Assembly: GCF_040100845.1 (NCBI RefSeq)
Contig: NZ_JAZHSH010000001.1
Coordinates: forward strand, 1,364,001 to 1,428,000
Direction: 5' to 3'
Length of the DNA stretch: 64,000 bases
Source: Chengkuizengella sp. SCS-71B
Lineage (GTDB): Bacteria; Bacillota; Bacilli; Paenibacillales; KCTC-33759
Positions within the stretch are counted from its first letter, which is position 1. Every line of letters begins with the position of its first letter. Of this stretch, positions 44,864 to 54,122 are shown one piece after another. The position numbers and the translations under genes are program-made. Under the pieces are notes generated by a model. It was given only the letters and a program-made list of their open reading frames with translations, did no database searches and had not been told where the DNA came from.

Positions 44864-45894
44864 TGGAAAATAACAGAGGTGTATGGGTATATATGGAACA
44901 AAAGGAAGGGCGAATTGTAAACGTATCTTTAGAATTATTAGGGGCAGGTCGAAAGCTTGCAGATAAACTGAATGTTCCCTTGTCTGGTGTTCTTTTAGGA
45001 GATAAAGTTAAACATTTATGTCCAACCATATTTGAATATGGAGCAGATGAAGTGTATGTAATGGATGATCCTATTCTTAAGAACTACCGTACTGAATCTT
45101 TTATGAAGGGTGTTAACCACTTTGCTGAAAAATACCAGCCTGAAATTTTTCTATTTGGTGCTACGCCAAACGGTAAAGATTTAGCAAGTGCCGTTGCAAC
45201 CGATTTAAGTACAGGATTAACAGCAGATACTACCATGTTGGATGTAGAAGTGGAAACGAGATTACTAGAAGCAAGTCGCCCTGCTTTTGGGGGGAATATT
45301 ATGGCTACGATTTTATGTAAAAAACATAGACCTCAAATGGCGACTGTTAGACCGAAAGTAATGAAAGCATTGCAGCCTGAAATGGGAAGCAAAGGAAAAA
45401 TCATTGAAGAATCATTGGATGTTAAAGAAGAAAACTTACGCACGAAAGTATTGGAAATTGTAAAAGATACAAAGAAAAAATTAAAACTAGATGAAGCAGA
45501 TATTATCGTGGCAGGTGGTAAAGGACTTGGAGATGAGAAAGGTTTTACGTTAATTCATGAGCTAGCAGAAGTTTTAGGAGGAAGTGTGGGTGCAAGTCGT
45601 GATGTAGTTGAAGCTGGATGGATCGGTCATGATCATCAAATAGGTCAGACTGGCATTACTGTAACACCTAAAATCTATTTTGCCATTGGGATCTCTGGAG
45701 CCGTACAACATGTTGTTGGGATGAAAAATTCCGAACTCATTATAGCCATTAATAAGGATGCAGGTGCACCAATTTTTGATGCTTCCACTTATTCCGTTGT
45801 TGGAGATGCACTAGAAATTTTACCTATTTTAATAGAAGAATTCAAAATTTCCTTAAAACAAGAGGTAGAGGAAGGGGAAGTAAAACATGCCTGA
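44863..45894 (+). CDS. fixB: Electron transfer flavoprotein alpha subunit, FixB/EtfA-like
   Basis: This 343-residue EtfA homologue has an N-terminal variable domain and a C-terminal FAD-binding domain: GASRDVVEAGWIGHDHQIGQ, then TGITVTPKIYFAIGISGAVQ and HVVGMKNSELIIAINKDAGA. It is shorter at the N-terminus than ferredoxin-fused EtfA forms. It overlaps fixA by one base at TGATG and overlaps fixC by eight bases, so translation is coupled. Confidence 0.94.
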   Translation: MENNRGVWVYMEQKEGRIVNVSLELLGAGRKLADKLNVPLSGVLLGDKVKHLCPTIFEYGADEVYVMDDPILKNYRTESFMKGVNHFAEKYQPEIFLFGATPNGKDLASAVATDLSTGLTADTTMLDVEVETRLLEASRPAFGGNIMATILCKKHRPQMATVRPKVMKALQPEMGSKGKIIEESLDVKEENLRTKVLEIVKDTKKKLKLDEADIIVAGGKGLGDEKGFTLIHELAEVLGGSVGASRDVVEAGWIGHDHQIGQTGITVTPKIYFAIGISGAVQHVVGMKNSELIIAINKDAGAPIFDASTYSVVGDALEILPILIEEFKISLKQEVEEGEVKHA

Positions 45895-47182
45895 AAAATT
45901 TGATGTAATCGTTGTAGGAGCTGGACCATCGGGTACTTCCTGTGCTTATAAATGCGCTCAAGCAGGGTTAAAGGTATTACAAATTGAACGTGGAGAATAT
46001 CCTGGATCAAAAAATGTAATGGGGGGCGTGCTTTATCGTAAACAAATGGAAGCCGTCATTCCTGAGTTTTGGAAAGATGCACCTGTAGAAAGAGCTATTG
46101 TGGAACAAAGAGCTTGGTTATTAGATAAAGATTCAATGGTAACAACTAGTGTGAAGAATAATAGTTGGGAAGAAGAACCATGTAACAACTATACGATATT
46201 ACGAGCTAAATTTGATCAGTGGTTTGCGAATAAAGCCGTTGAAGCGGGTTCTTTGCTTATTAATGAAACCGTAGTGCTTGAATGTATCGTGGAAGAAGGA
46301 AAGGTAGTGGGGGTAAGGACAGATCGTCCTGATGGAGATGTTTATGCGGATGTGGTTGTACTTGCAGATGGTGTAAATTCACTTCTTGCTAAAAAGTTAG
46401 GATATCACAACGAATTAAAACCAGAAGAAGTAGCGCTTACCGTCATGGAAGTATTGAATCTTCCAAAAGAAGTCATTAATGATCGCTTTAATGTAACAGA
46501 TAATCAGGGGGTTACAATAGAATTATTCGGAGATGCTACAAAAGGAAATTTAGGAACCGCCTTTATATATACGAATAAAGAAAGTTTGAACCTTGGAGTA
46601 GGAACAACACTTTCAAGCATGATTAAAGCTAAAATGAAACCTTATGAATTAATAGAGTATGTGAAAAATCATCCTATGGTCAGTCCGCTCATTAAAGGAG
46701 CTGAGTCAGCGGAATATTTAGCTCACTTAATTCCTGAGGGTGGTTATTATTCCATTCCGAAATTGTATGGCAATGGCGTATTATTAGTCGGGGATGCTGC
46801 ACAAATGGTAAATGGTATTCATCGAGAAGGTTCAAACATGGCAATGGCTTCAGGAACGCTTGCTGCTGAAACAATTATTGCAGCTAAAGAAAAAGGGGAT
46901 TTTTCAGAAGAAACGTTATCTAGTTATAAAACAGCTATACTTGATAGCTTTATAGGTAAGGATTTGAAGAAATATAAGGATGCAAATCATACCTTTGAAG
47001 AACAACCACAGTATTTTAAAGATTATATTCCAATGATCAATCGTGCTGCCAGCAGCTTTTTAACTGTTGACGGCACTTCCAAAAGAGACAAACAGAAGGA
47101 AGCTTTAAAAACATTTACCAAAGAAAAAGGCACGTTTACAGTTGTTAAAGACTTATATCGTGCATGGAAGGTGATGAAATAA
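45887..47182 (+). CDS. fixC: FixC-type electron transfer flavoprotein-quinone oxidoreductase
   Basis: This 431-residue flavoprotein has the FAD fold FDVIVVGAGPSGTSCAYKCA and a distal ILLVGDAAQ-like segment (GVLLVGDAAQMVNGIHREGS). It is of the ETF:quinone oxidoreductase type, but its iron-sulfur domain is carried separately by FixX. With FixX it would pass electrons from the Etf pair to menaquinone, or run bifurcation when ferredoxin is available. It overlaps fixB. Confidence 0.93.
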   Translation: MPEKFDVIVVGAGPSGTSCAYKCAQAGLKVLQIERGEYPGSKNVMGGVLYRKQMEAVIPEFWKDAPVERAIVEQRAWLLDKDSMVTTSVKNNSWEEEPCNNYTILRAKFDQWFANKAVEAGSLLINETVVLECIVEEGKVVGVRTDRPDGDVYADVVVLADGVNSLLAKKLGYHNELKPEEVALTVMEVLNLPKEVINDRFNVTDNQGVTIELFGDATKGNLGTAFIYTNKESLNLGVGTTLSSMIKAKMKPYELIEYVKNHPMVSPLIKGAESAEYLAHLIPEGGYYSIPKLYGNGVLLVGDAAQMVNGIHREGSNMAMASGTLAAETIIAAKEKGDFSEETLSSYKTAILDSFIGKDLKKYKDANHTFEEQPQYFKDYIPMINRAASSFLTVDGTSKRDKQKEALKTFTKEKGTFTVVKDLYRAWKVMK

Positions 47183-47184
47183 AT

Positions 47185-47481
47185 ATGGAAGAGAATAAAA
47201 ACGCTCAAACGATTGAAGAAAAACAATATTTAATTCGATTCAAGGCAGACACAGAATCTCATTTACACGTCTTGAGTCACGATGTTTGTATAGAAAAATG
47301 TCCGGATAAACTTTGTACAATATTTTGTCCAGCAGAAGTGTACAAATGGGAAGATATTCGGATGCATGTTGGTTATGAAGGCTGTCATGAGTGTGGAAGC
47401 TGCCGAATAGGTTGTCCACATGAAAATATTAAATGGGAATATCCTAAAGGCGGGCATGGTATTATCTTTAGGTTAGGATAA
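47185..47481 (+). CDS. fixX: FixX ferredoxin-like protein
   Basis: This 98-residue iron-sulfur protein shows CPDKLCTIFCPAEVYKW and then CHECGSCRIGCPHENIKW, the C-x2-C-x2-C-x3-C cluster motif of the FixX family. FixX completes the membrane-facing quinone reductase with FixC. The ATG at 47185 lies ten bases after AAGGTGA, which is inside the end of fixC. It is the last gene of the operon, with a weak hairpin downstream. Confidence 0.93.
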   Translation: MEENKNAQTIEEKQYLIRFKADTESHLHVLSHDVCIEKCPDKLCTIFCPAEVYKWEDIRMHVGYEGCHECGSCRIGCPHENIKWEYPKGGHGIIFRLG

Positions 47482-47533
47482 TAGAGAGAGATTAGTCATT
47501 CTTGAATTTAGGAATAAGAAAAAATATTAAGTT

Positions 47534-47575
47534 GAGGCACTGCTTTTATGGTGGTGTCTCTTTATATTGATTTTT
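47534..47575 (+). terminator. Probable terminator after fixX
   Basis: GAGGCAC pairs with GTGTCTC, including one G-U pair, across a 13-base loop, followed by a T-rich stretch. Confidence 0.6.
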
Positions 47576-47662
47576 TATTTTAAACTCATCTAAAATTTAT
47601 TATTAAAACTTCATATGTTATTATAGTTGTATTAATATTTGGATTTGAAAGGACATCAATCT

Positions 47663-47863
47663 ATGGATAAAATGTTGGACAAGTTATCAATAAAAGGTTT
47701 AATTGAACAAAGTATAAATACTGATGCAAAAATCATTGCATTAACAAAATTATTAGCTGACCAAGGTGTGATAAGTTTAGAAGAATTTAACGAAGAACAT
47801 CAAAAAGTTATGAAAAAATTTGATAGTTTAATGGAAGAATGGAGTAAATCTGAACACGAATAG
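47663..47863 (+). CDS. Small helical protein of unknown function
   Basis: This 66-residue protein is charged and predicted helical throughout (DKMLDKLSIKGLIEQ, EEFNEEHQKVMKKFDSLMEE). It has no cysteine, no membrane segment and no recognised motif. The ATG at 47663 follows GAAAGGA by nine bases; a TTG at 47639 would add eight residues. A terminator hairpin follows, so it is a stand-alone gene. The EEFNEEHQK stretch recalls coiled-coil regulators but does not identify a family. Confidence 0.7.
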   Translation: MDKMLDKLSIKGLIEQSINTDAKIIALTKLLADQGVISLEEFNEEHQKVMKKFDSLMEEWSKSEHE

Positions 47864-47881
47864 AAGAAATTAAACCAATTT

Positions 47882-47917
47882 AAAGATAATTTCGGTAAAA
47901 CCGTCTCATCTTTTTTT
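47882..47917 (+). terminator. Intrinsic terminator after the 66-aa gene
   Basis: AAAGAT pairs with ATCTTT around an inner CGGT/ACCG helix, followed by a run of T. Confidence 0.8.
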
Positions 47918-47939
47918 ATAGAAAGAGCCAATATTTGAA

Positions 47940-47976
47940 ATGGGATTGATAGATTATAAATTCATCACAATCCCAT
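47940..47976 (-). terminator. Hairpin downstream of the c-subunit-like gene
   Basis: ATGGGATTG pairs with CAATCCCAT (47940-47948 with 47968-47976). It lies 31 bases past the minus-strand stop of the next gene, with a poor T-tract. Confidence 0.55.
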
Positions 47977-48006
47977 AGTGCATTCGGTTTATTTAAAAAA
48001 AACATA

Positions 48007-48327
<321 letters not shown>

Positions 48328-48357
48328 TTATGCACTGGAGATATAGATGGTTTGTAT

Positions 48358-48388
48358 GAAAGCCCTTTTTTTAAAAAAAAGGGCTTTC
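48358..48388. repeat. Palindrome with homopolymer centre
   Basis: GAAAGCCC (48358-48365) pairs with GGGCTTTC (48381-48388), with T7A8 between them. Transcribed either way it forms a long AU-rich hairpin. It lies between the c-like gene and the oligoendopeptidase gene, both on the minus strand. Confidence 0.7.
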
Positions 48389-48455
48389 GGATATTTGATA
48401 GGTACAAGTTTACTGATAAACTATTCCACAATTTATCCTATGATTTTTATTGTAA

Positions 48456-48477
48456 AGAGGCCACCTCTATAGGTGGT
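48456..48477 (-). terminator. Terminator-like hairpin after the oligoendopeptidase gene
   Basis: On the minus strand CCACCT pairs with AGGTGG around ATAG, followed by CCTCTTT. It lies just past the stop at 48501. Confidence 0.65.
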
Positions 48478-48500
48478 TTCACCCACTAGTGATGCGTATA

Positions 48501-50213
48501 TTAAAGTTTTTTATCATCCACTTGATCTAACCAAGCTTCAATTTCATTAATTACAGACTGAACACAACCGTCTTTAAATGGTGAAATTAAATTAGCTTCT
48601 TTCACAAGTTCTATGAAAGACTTACTACCCCCTAAGTTACATAAGTGTAAATAATCTTTCCATGCTTCAGAAGGGTTTTCTTGTGCTCTTTTCCAAAATT
48701 GTAAGGCGCAAATTTGTGCTAAAGTATAATCAATGTAGTAAAAAGGAAAATTGAATATATGAGCTTGTTTTTGCCAAAAACCACCGTTTTCTAAATAATG
48801 ATTATCATCATATTTACGGTGAGGCAAATAGACTTTTTCAATTTCTCTCCACTTAGCTTTTCTTTGCTGTGGACTAGCTTCTGGATTATCGTATACAAAA
48901 TGCTGGAACTCATCGACAGCTACACCGTAAGGTATGAACAGAATGGCTCCACTTAAATGAGCAAATTTGTACTTTTCTGTGTTTTCTTCAAAAAATAATT
49001 CCATCCAAGGCCAGGTTAAAAACTCCATACTCATCGAATGAATTTCACAGGCTTCAGCAGTAGGCCATTTATATTCAGGTAGATTTATAGAACGACTCCT
49101 ATAAACTTGAAAGGCATGACCGGCTTCATGTGTTAATACATCAATATCATCTGACGTGCCATTAAAGTTAGAAAATATAAATGGAGATTTATACTCATTA
49201 ATATACGTACAATATCCGCCACCAGCTTTTCCTTTTTTGCTTACTAAGTCCATTAATTCATTGTTGGACATGAATTGAAAAAATTCATTTGTTTCAGGAG
49301 ATAGTTTTTTATACATCGTTTTGCCATGATTTATAATCCATTCTGCATCTCCTTTAGGTGCGGCATTCCCAGATTTAAAGTTGAAATTCTCATCATAGTT
49401 ATAAAGAGTAGATATTTCGATACGTTCTTGTTGCCTCTGGCGAAGTTTAGTTGCTAAAGGTACTATAATCTCCCTAACTTGTTTTCTGAAATTAGAGACC
49501 ATTCTAGCATCATAATCTGTTCTCGACATTCTGTTATAACCTAACTGAGTAAATGAATCATAACCCAAAGTTTTTGCAATTTTGGTACGAACTTTCACTA
49601 ACTGATCATAAATGTTATCGAACTGCTCTTCATGTTCTACAAAAAAGCCAGTTCTTGCATTCTCGGCTTTTTTACGTAGTTTACGGTCTGGGGACTGGGT
49701 ATACGCATTTAACTGTTGTAAGTTAAGTTCATCTCCTTCAAAATTAATTTTTGCTGATGCAATTAACTTTACGTATTCACTTGATAATTTATTTTCTTTT
49801 TGTAAATCCTCTATAATGTCAGGTGAAAAGGTTTTTAAAGTGAGTTCTGCTAATTCAAAGAGTTGTTTCCCCCATTTTTCTTCTAAATGATCACGGTATT
49901 TAGAATGAACAAGCGCATTGTAGAATTTATTAGTAATGTTCTCCATAATCGGTTTTTTTTCATCCATGTATTCTTGTTCTTTTTTATAAAATTCATCGTT
50001 AGTATTCACAGTATGTCTTATGTAAACTAGTTGACTCATAGAATCAAATGAATTACGAATCTCATTAATCTTATTCATGGATTGAGTTTGTTGTTCTGCA
50101 TTATTAGAAGAATTAAATTCTTCTAATAAAATATTAAATTGTTGTTCAATGCTTTTTATGTCTGGCCTAACGTATTCCATTTGATTAAATTTCTTAATGT
50201 CTTTCATTTCCAT
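48501..50213 (-). CDS. M3-family oligoendopeptidase
   Basis: This 570-residue zinc metallopeptidase has the catalytic motif LTHEAGHAFQVYRS, the third ligand glutamate in PTAEACEIHSMSMEF, and NHYLENGGFWQKQAHIFNFP near the C-terminus. The length suits the shorter M3 oligoendopeptidase group. It acts in the cytoplasm on short peptides; there is no signal peptide. The ATG at 50213 follows AGGTGG. It is on the minus strand with no partner in its transcription unit. Confidence 0.93.
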   Translation of the reverse strand: MEMKDIKKFNQMEYVRPDIKSIEQQFNILLEEFNSSNNAEQQTQSMNKINEIRNSFDSMSQLVYIRHTVNTNDEFYKKEQEYMDEKKPIMENITNKFYNALVHSKYRDHLEEKWGKQLFELAELTLKTFSPDIIEDLQKENKLSSEYVKLIASAKINFEGDELNLQQLNAYTQSPDRKLRKKAENARTGFFVEHEEQFDNIYDQLVKVRTKIAKTLGYDSFTQLGYNRMSRTDYDARMVSNFRKQVREIIVPLATKLRQRQQERIEISTLYNYDENFNFKSGNAAPKGDAEWIINHGKTMYKKLSPETNEFFQFMSNNELMDLVSKKGKAGGGYCTYINEYKSPFIFSNFNGTSDDIDVLTHEAGHAFQVYRSRSINLPEYKWPTAEACEIHSMSMEFLTWPWMELFFEENTEKYKFAHLSGAILFIPYGVAVDEFQHFVYDNPEASPQQRKAKWREIEKVYLPHRKYDDNHYLENGGFWQKQAHIFNFPFYYIDYTLAQICALQFWKRAQENPSEAWKDYLHLCNLGGSKSFIELVKEANLISPFKDGCVQSVINEIEAWLDQVDDKKL

Positions 50214-50382
50214 ACCAACCACCTATTCTAATTATATTTAAACCTAATATATATATATTCGATATCAGAATACAATTCCTCCTCCATTATAAAATCTTTC
50301 AATACTAAATAACAACATTTCCCATATAATATGTCATAATATTGAAAAGCACGTTATACTAAATTTTAAGGAGGGACAACGT

Positions 50383-51249
50383 ATGTTAAAAAAAGGATTC
50401 GATCCCAACTTCTTAGGAAATGATTACATTATCCCGATTCCAAGGTTAATTGATCAAACCAAATTAGATGCATTAAACTGTGGTGAGCTTTTTCATTATA
50501 CTCATTTTTCTTTAGTGATGAATAAAAGGCGCAGATTTTTAATTTATGGTGCTAATAATATAGACAAAAATACGATGAAAAATGTTAGTCGCAAGGATGA
50601 TTGGCATTTTTGTAATCGGATGGGTGTAGAGAATCAGATTGGAAACGAATTCTATAGAAATAATCCTTGGGATCGAGGGCATATGGTTCGAAGGAGAGAC
50701 GTTTGTTGGGGAAGTTTAGAAGAAGCAAAACAAGCGAATTTTGATTCTTTTTGCTGGGGGAATATCGTTTTACAGCACGGTGAAATTAATCAAGGGATTT
50801 GGAATCAAATTGAAAATTGGATTTTAGAGCTTGATGATAATTACTTGAAAAAACTATCCATTTTTACAGGTCCTATTTTTACAGATCATGATAGGGAATA
50901 TTGTGGGGAAGATCGAAAGTTAGGCTGTGGTATTCAAATACCGGCTGGGTTTTGGAAGGCCATGTTTTATATTAATAAAAAAAAGGAATTACGTTCTTTA
51001 GCTTTTGTAGTTAAACAAGATGATTTTTGGTTCAATGAATATGGTAAGCTGTTTAAAACCATTGAAAATTATCAAGTATCATTAAATATGGTCAGCCAAA
51101 TTTCGGGTGTAGAGTTTGAAGATGTATTATATGATACGAATCCATTGTTTTTTTGGTCAAACCAGTTTACTTTTGGTAAAAATATTGAAACGCCTGAGCT
51201 TTATAAAATTCGTGGTAAACAGGACTTAATTATTGAACGTGAGAATTAA
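50383..51249 (+). CDS. DRGH-motif DNA/RNA non-specific endonuclease
   Basis: This 288-residue protein belongs to the beta-beta-alpha-metal nucleases. The catalytic motif is NPWDRGHMVRRRDVCWG (histidine near residue 105), with the metal-ligand asparagine in DSFCWGNIVLQHGEINQGIW, and the later phrase FTGPIFTDHDREY. No signal peptide is seen, unlike secreted NucA-type enzymes, so the target compartment is unknown. The start has GGAGGG at a good distance. No inhibitor gene is recognised next to it; the following gene is an acetyltransferase. Confidence 0.9.
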   Translation: MLKKGFDPNFLGNDYIIPIPRLIDQTKLDALNCGELFHYTHFSLVMNKRRRFLIYGANNIDKNTMKNVSRKDDWHFCNRMGVENQIGNEFYRNNPWDRGHMVRRRDVCWGSLEEAKQANFDSFCWGNIVLQHGEINQGIWNQIENWILELDDNYLKKLSIFTGPIFTDHDREYCGEDRKLGCGIQIPAGFWKAMFYINKKKELRSLAFVVKQDDFWFNEYGKLFKTIENYQVSLNMVSQISGVEFEDVLYDTNPLFFWSNQFTFGKNIETPELYKIRGKQDLIIEREN

Positions 51250-51297
51250 TAAGTCACCATATTAACCAAGTATTTCCAGTTAATTTCGGAGGGGTAT

Positions 51298-51891
51298 ATG
51301 ATAACAAATATAATAAACATCGTAGGTCAAAAAGTGATTTTAAGAGACTTAACAGAAAAAGATGTAGAGATGATATACTATTGGAATTATGAAGCTGATG
51401 ATAGAGAGCATTTAAAGTGGAACGGTCCTTATTACAATAGACCTGAAAAGACTCTTGATCAGTTTTTGGAAGATCATAAGGATGATTTTATAAAAGTTGG
51501 CACAGCTCAACCGAGGAATATATTAGTCATTGAAGTTGATGGTAAGTTAATTGGTACAGTAAGCTGGTATTGGGAGGATGAATGTACGAATTGGCTTAAT
51601 AATGGAATTGTTATTTATGATTCTAAATATTGGTCTGGTGGATATGGAACAGAATCTTTTTCCTTATGGACGGATTATATTTTCAAAAAAATGGATGTTG
51701 TAAGGATAGGCATTTCTACTTGGTCAGGAAATGAAAGAATGATTCGCCTAGCTAGTAAGATAGGTATGGTAGAGGAAGGAAGAATTAGAAAAGCTAGAAT
51801 TGTAAATGGGGAGTATTATGATTCTGTTAAGATGGGGATTTTAAGAGAGGAATGGATGGAGTTGATCAAACAACATCCTAAGCCCAGTTAG
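51298..51891 (+). CDS. GNAT-family N-acetyltransferase (RimJ/RimL-like)
   Basis: This 197-residue acetyltransferase begins with VILRDLTEKDVEMIYYWNYE and has LIGTVSWYWED, VIYDSKYWSGGYGTESFSLW (acetyl-CoA binding loop region in the QxxGxG/A position) and RIGISTWSGNERMIRLASKI. This is the N-acetyltransferase fold of the RimJ/RimL group. The substrate is not deducible. It lies 48 bases after the nuclease gene on the same strand with a GGAGGGG site. A terminator overlaps its stop codon. Confidence 0.88.
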   Translation: MITNIINIVGQKVILRDLTEKDVEMIYYWNYEADDREHLKWNGPYYNRPEKTLDQFLEDHKDDFIKVGTAQPRNILVIEVDGKLIGTVSWYWEDECTNWLNNGIVIYDSKYWSGGYGTESFSLWTDYIFKKMDVVRIGISTWSGNERMIRLASKIGMVEEGRIRKARIVNGEYYDSVKMGILREEWMELIKQHPKPS

Positions 51892-51908
51892 AGGCTTAGG
51901 ATGTTTTC
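51872..51908 (+). terminator. Intrinsic terminator overlapping the GNAT stop codon
   Basis: ACATCCTAAGCC pairs with GGCTTAGGATGT; the TAG stop lies in the loop. Confidence 0.88.
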
Positions 51909-51948
51909 GGATGGCTTTTATAATCAAATATGATTAGGGGTTAAATAA

Positions 51949-51972
51949 GATAGTTTTTAAAAAAAACTGTCT
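51949..51972 (-). terminator. Terminator of the subtilase gene
   Basis: On the minus strand AGACAGTTTTTTT precedes AAAAACTATCT, forming a short stem just after the stop; it overlaps the converging unit. Confidence 0.7.
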
Positions 51973-53718
51973 CTAATCTATCGCTTGTTCTAATGACGTG
52001 GACGCTGTATTTTGTACGATTTTGACATCATCTACTCCAGCCTCTACCAAGCTAGGGCTGCCAGCATCTGCCGCTTCGATTTGAAGATGAACATTCTCTC
52101 CAGCATAAGCTGAAAGATCAAGAGATTGATTGGACCAAGCTGCATCTTGATCACTGGATGTTCCTAATTCTTCAAATAAAGTTACAACGCTTCCATCTGG
52201 ACGAACGAGTTTCAAACGGAAGAAATCATCACTATTAGCATTAGAATAATGACTTAAGTAATAAGTGAAAGATAATGTAAGTGATCCATCAGTTGGTAAT
52301 GAAATAGCAGGTGATTTAATAGTAGTGACTCCACTATCAATATCATTGGCACCTACAGAACTACCTGCACTTCCTCCAGTTACAAGATCATAACTTCCAC
52401 TTGGTGTTGTTCCTTGTTGTTTTGTTCCGCTATAGCTTGTAGTTTCAGGATTTGCTCTTTCCCACATACCTGTTGTAGCAGTATCGCTTCCGTTAGGGTT
52501 TGCAGTCCAACCTTTATTCGTTTCGAAATCATCTTCAAATACTACAGTTGGATCGGGACCAGGGACATCCCCCCCACTTACTGCAGCAAATGCATTCACT
52601 CTTCCATGCTCCCAATAACTTCCTGTTCCAGTAATTGCGTCTGCAGTACTTTCGATTCTATCGCGGATTTCAACATTTGTTAAACCTTGTGATGCAAGTA
52701 GACCTGCTAAACCAGCAGTATGTGGAGCAGCCATCGATGTTCCGCTGATTGTATTATATCCACCATTATTCCACGTAGAAATAATATCTTGACCAGGTGC
52801 AGCCACATCTACCCAAGATCCATAAGTAGAAAACCATGCTTTATTGTCGTTGGAATCTGTAGCAGCCACTGCCAATGAATTTGTATAGTAGGCTGGGTAA
52901 TGTGGACTAGTCGATCCTGCATTACCAGCAGCAGCTACGACAACAACGCCTTGATTCCACGCATAGTTAACAGCACTTTCTACTGCTGAAGAAGGAGCAG
53001 TGCTTCCAAGACTTAAGTTAATTACATCTGCTCCATTATTTGCAGCATAAGTAATTCCATCAGCAACACCTTGATTTGTACCTGAACCAGCATTGTTCAG
53101 TACGCGTACAGGCATGATACTAACATTTGGAGCTACACCAGCAACCCCTATACTATTGTTCGTAATTGCTCCGACTGTTCCAGCTACATGTGTGCCGTGT
53201 CCATTCCCATCAGAAGGATCGTTATCATTATCGATGAAGTCATAACCTGAGGTTACTTTCCCTTGCAAATCTTCATGATTTGCTTGAACTCCTGTGTCAA
53301 TAACAGCAACGACAACAGATGAGCTACCTTGTGTGATGTCCCAAGCTTGCTCGGCATTCATTTTTTGAGGACCATATTGGTTACTTGAATAAAGTGGATC
53401 GTTTGGAGTAAATAGAGCGTAGTATTCAATAATAGGTTCTGCATATTCTACATCGGCTCTGTTTTTATATTGTTTTAAGGCTTTCTCTACAGATTTTCCT
53501 TTGACTTTGATAACTTCAAAACCAATTTGTTCATTTTTCTTAATGACCTCTGCTTTTTCTTCTTGATGGATTTGTTTTATCATTTCTTTGGAAGTTTTAT
53601 CTTTGAATTTTACTATGATTGTACTGTCTTGTGAAGTAGACTCTGCTGAACTAGTAATTGAAAAAGATAGAATTAGTGCAATTGCCATAAAAACAGAAAA
53701 TAATTGTTTTAATTTCAT
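51973..53718 (-). CDS. Secreted subtilisin-like serine protease (S8) with C-terminal accessory domain
   Basis: This 581-residue pre-pro-protease has a signal peptide (about 1-27), an I9-type propeptide (STIIVKFKDKTSKEMIKQIH to about residue 105), and a thermitase-like S8 domain. The catalytic residues are in VVVAVIDTGV, GNGHGTHVAGT and SGTSMAAPH, with the oxyanion asparagine in AAAGNAG. After VPGPDPT comes a domain of about 175 residues (392-568) starting [12 protein letters not shown], almost identical over its first 70 residues to that of the M14 carboxypeptidase. The start has GGAGGG. The shared domain probably serves as an adhesion or targeting module. Confidence 0.94.
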   Translation of the reverse strand: MKLKQLFSVFMAIALILSFSITSSAESTSQDSTIIVKFKDKTSKEMIKQIHQEEKAEVIKKNEQIGFEVIKVKGKSVEKALKQYKNRADVEYAEPIIEYYALFTPNDPLYSSNQYGPQKMNAEQAWDITQGSSSVVVAVIDTGVQANHEDLQGKVTSGYDFIDNDNDPSDGNGHGTHVAGTVGAITNNSIGVAGVAPNVSIMPVRVLNNAGSGTNQGVADGITYAANNGADVINLSLGSTAPSSAVESAVNYAWNQGVVVVAAAGNAGSTSPHYPAYYTNSLAVAATDSNDNKAWFSTYGSWVDVAAPGQDIISTWNNGGYNTISGTSMAAPHTAGLAGLLASQGLTNVEIRDRIESTADAITGTGSYWEHGRVNAFAAVSGGDVPGPDPTVVFEDDFETNKGWTANPNGSDTATTGMWERANPETTSYSGTKQQGTTPSGSYDLVTGGSAGSSVGANDIDSGVTTIKSPAISLPTDGSLTLSFTYYLSHYSNANSDDFFRLKLVRPDGSVVTLFEELGTSSDQDAAWSNQSLDLSAYAGENVHLQIEAADAGSPSLVEAGVDDVKIVQNTASTSLEQAID

Positions 53719-54122
53719 TGCTTACCCTCCGATTATTTTTTTGTTACAAAAGCCATCACCTAATTTCATTTAACTATCAAATTATCCCCTAAGTCATACT
53801 TTACAGAATATTCTTAATTTTGTAAATATATAACATAAAAGTTTATATTATGAATCTTTATAAAATTGAAACATTTTCTTTGTTTATTATGAATATCAAT
53901 TATAGTTTAATTTAAAATTATGCATGTTAATAGAGCATTTAACTAACACATAACCATTTTAACACGTTAAACTGGTAATAAAAATAAAAAATGAAACATA
54001 TTTCTATTTTTATTTTTTTCCGATATAATAGAATTGTAGAAATTAATTTAATATATCTGTAATGGAAGCGCATACAGGATAAATATAACCTTTGTATCCA
54101 ATGGAATTAAGGAGGAATTTTT
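53719..54122. other. Divergent promoter region between subtilase and thiolase genes
   Basis: The AT-rich 404-base gap has no ORF. The right end holds the sigma-E-like promoter and cre-like site described separately and the AAGGAGG of the thiolase. A TATAAT lies at 54024-54029 without a good -35. Confidence 0.6.
54051..54078 (+). promoter_or_regulatory. Sigma-E-like promoter overlapped by a cre-like site, acyl-CoA operon
   Basis: ATATAT (54051-54056) and CATACAGG (54071-54078), spaced 14 bases, resemble sigma-E elements (weak -35, six to seven -10 matches). TGGAAGCGCATACA (54063-54076) matches a cre consensus (TGwAArCGyTwwCA) at about 11-12 of 14 positions and overlaps the -10. The mmg operon of B. 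subtilis is likewise sigma-E driven and catabolite repressed. Confidence 0.55.

Noticed and set aside
44520-45029. A 169-codon minus-strand frame across fixA and fixB
   Set aside because: It is antisense to two well-supported overlapping genes and has no family resemblance.
50383-51891. Nuclease plus GNAT acetyltransferase as a toxin-immunity or anti-phage pair
   Set aside because: The nuclease has a common DRGH fold and the acetyltransferase is an ordinary RimJ/RimL type; nothing but adjacency supports a system.
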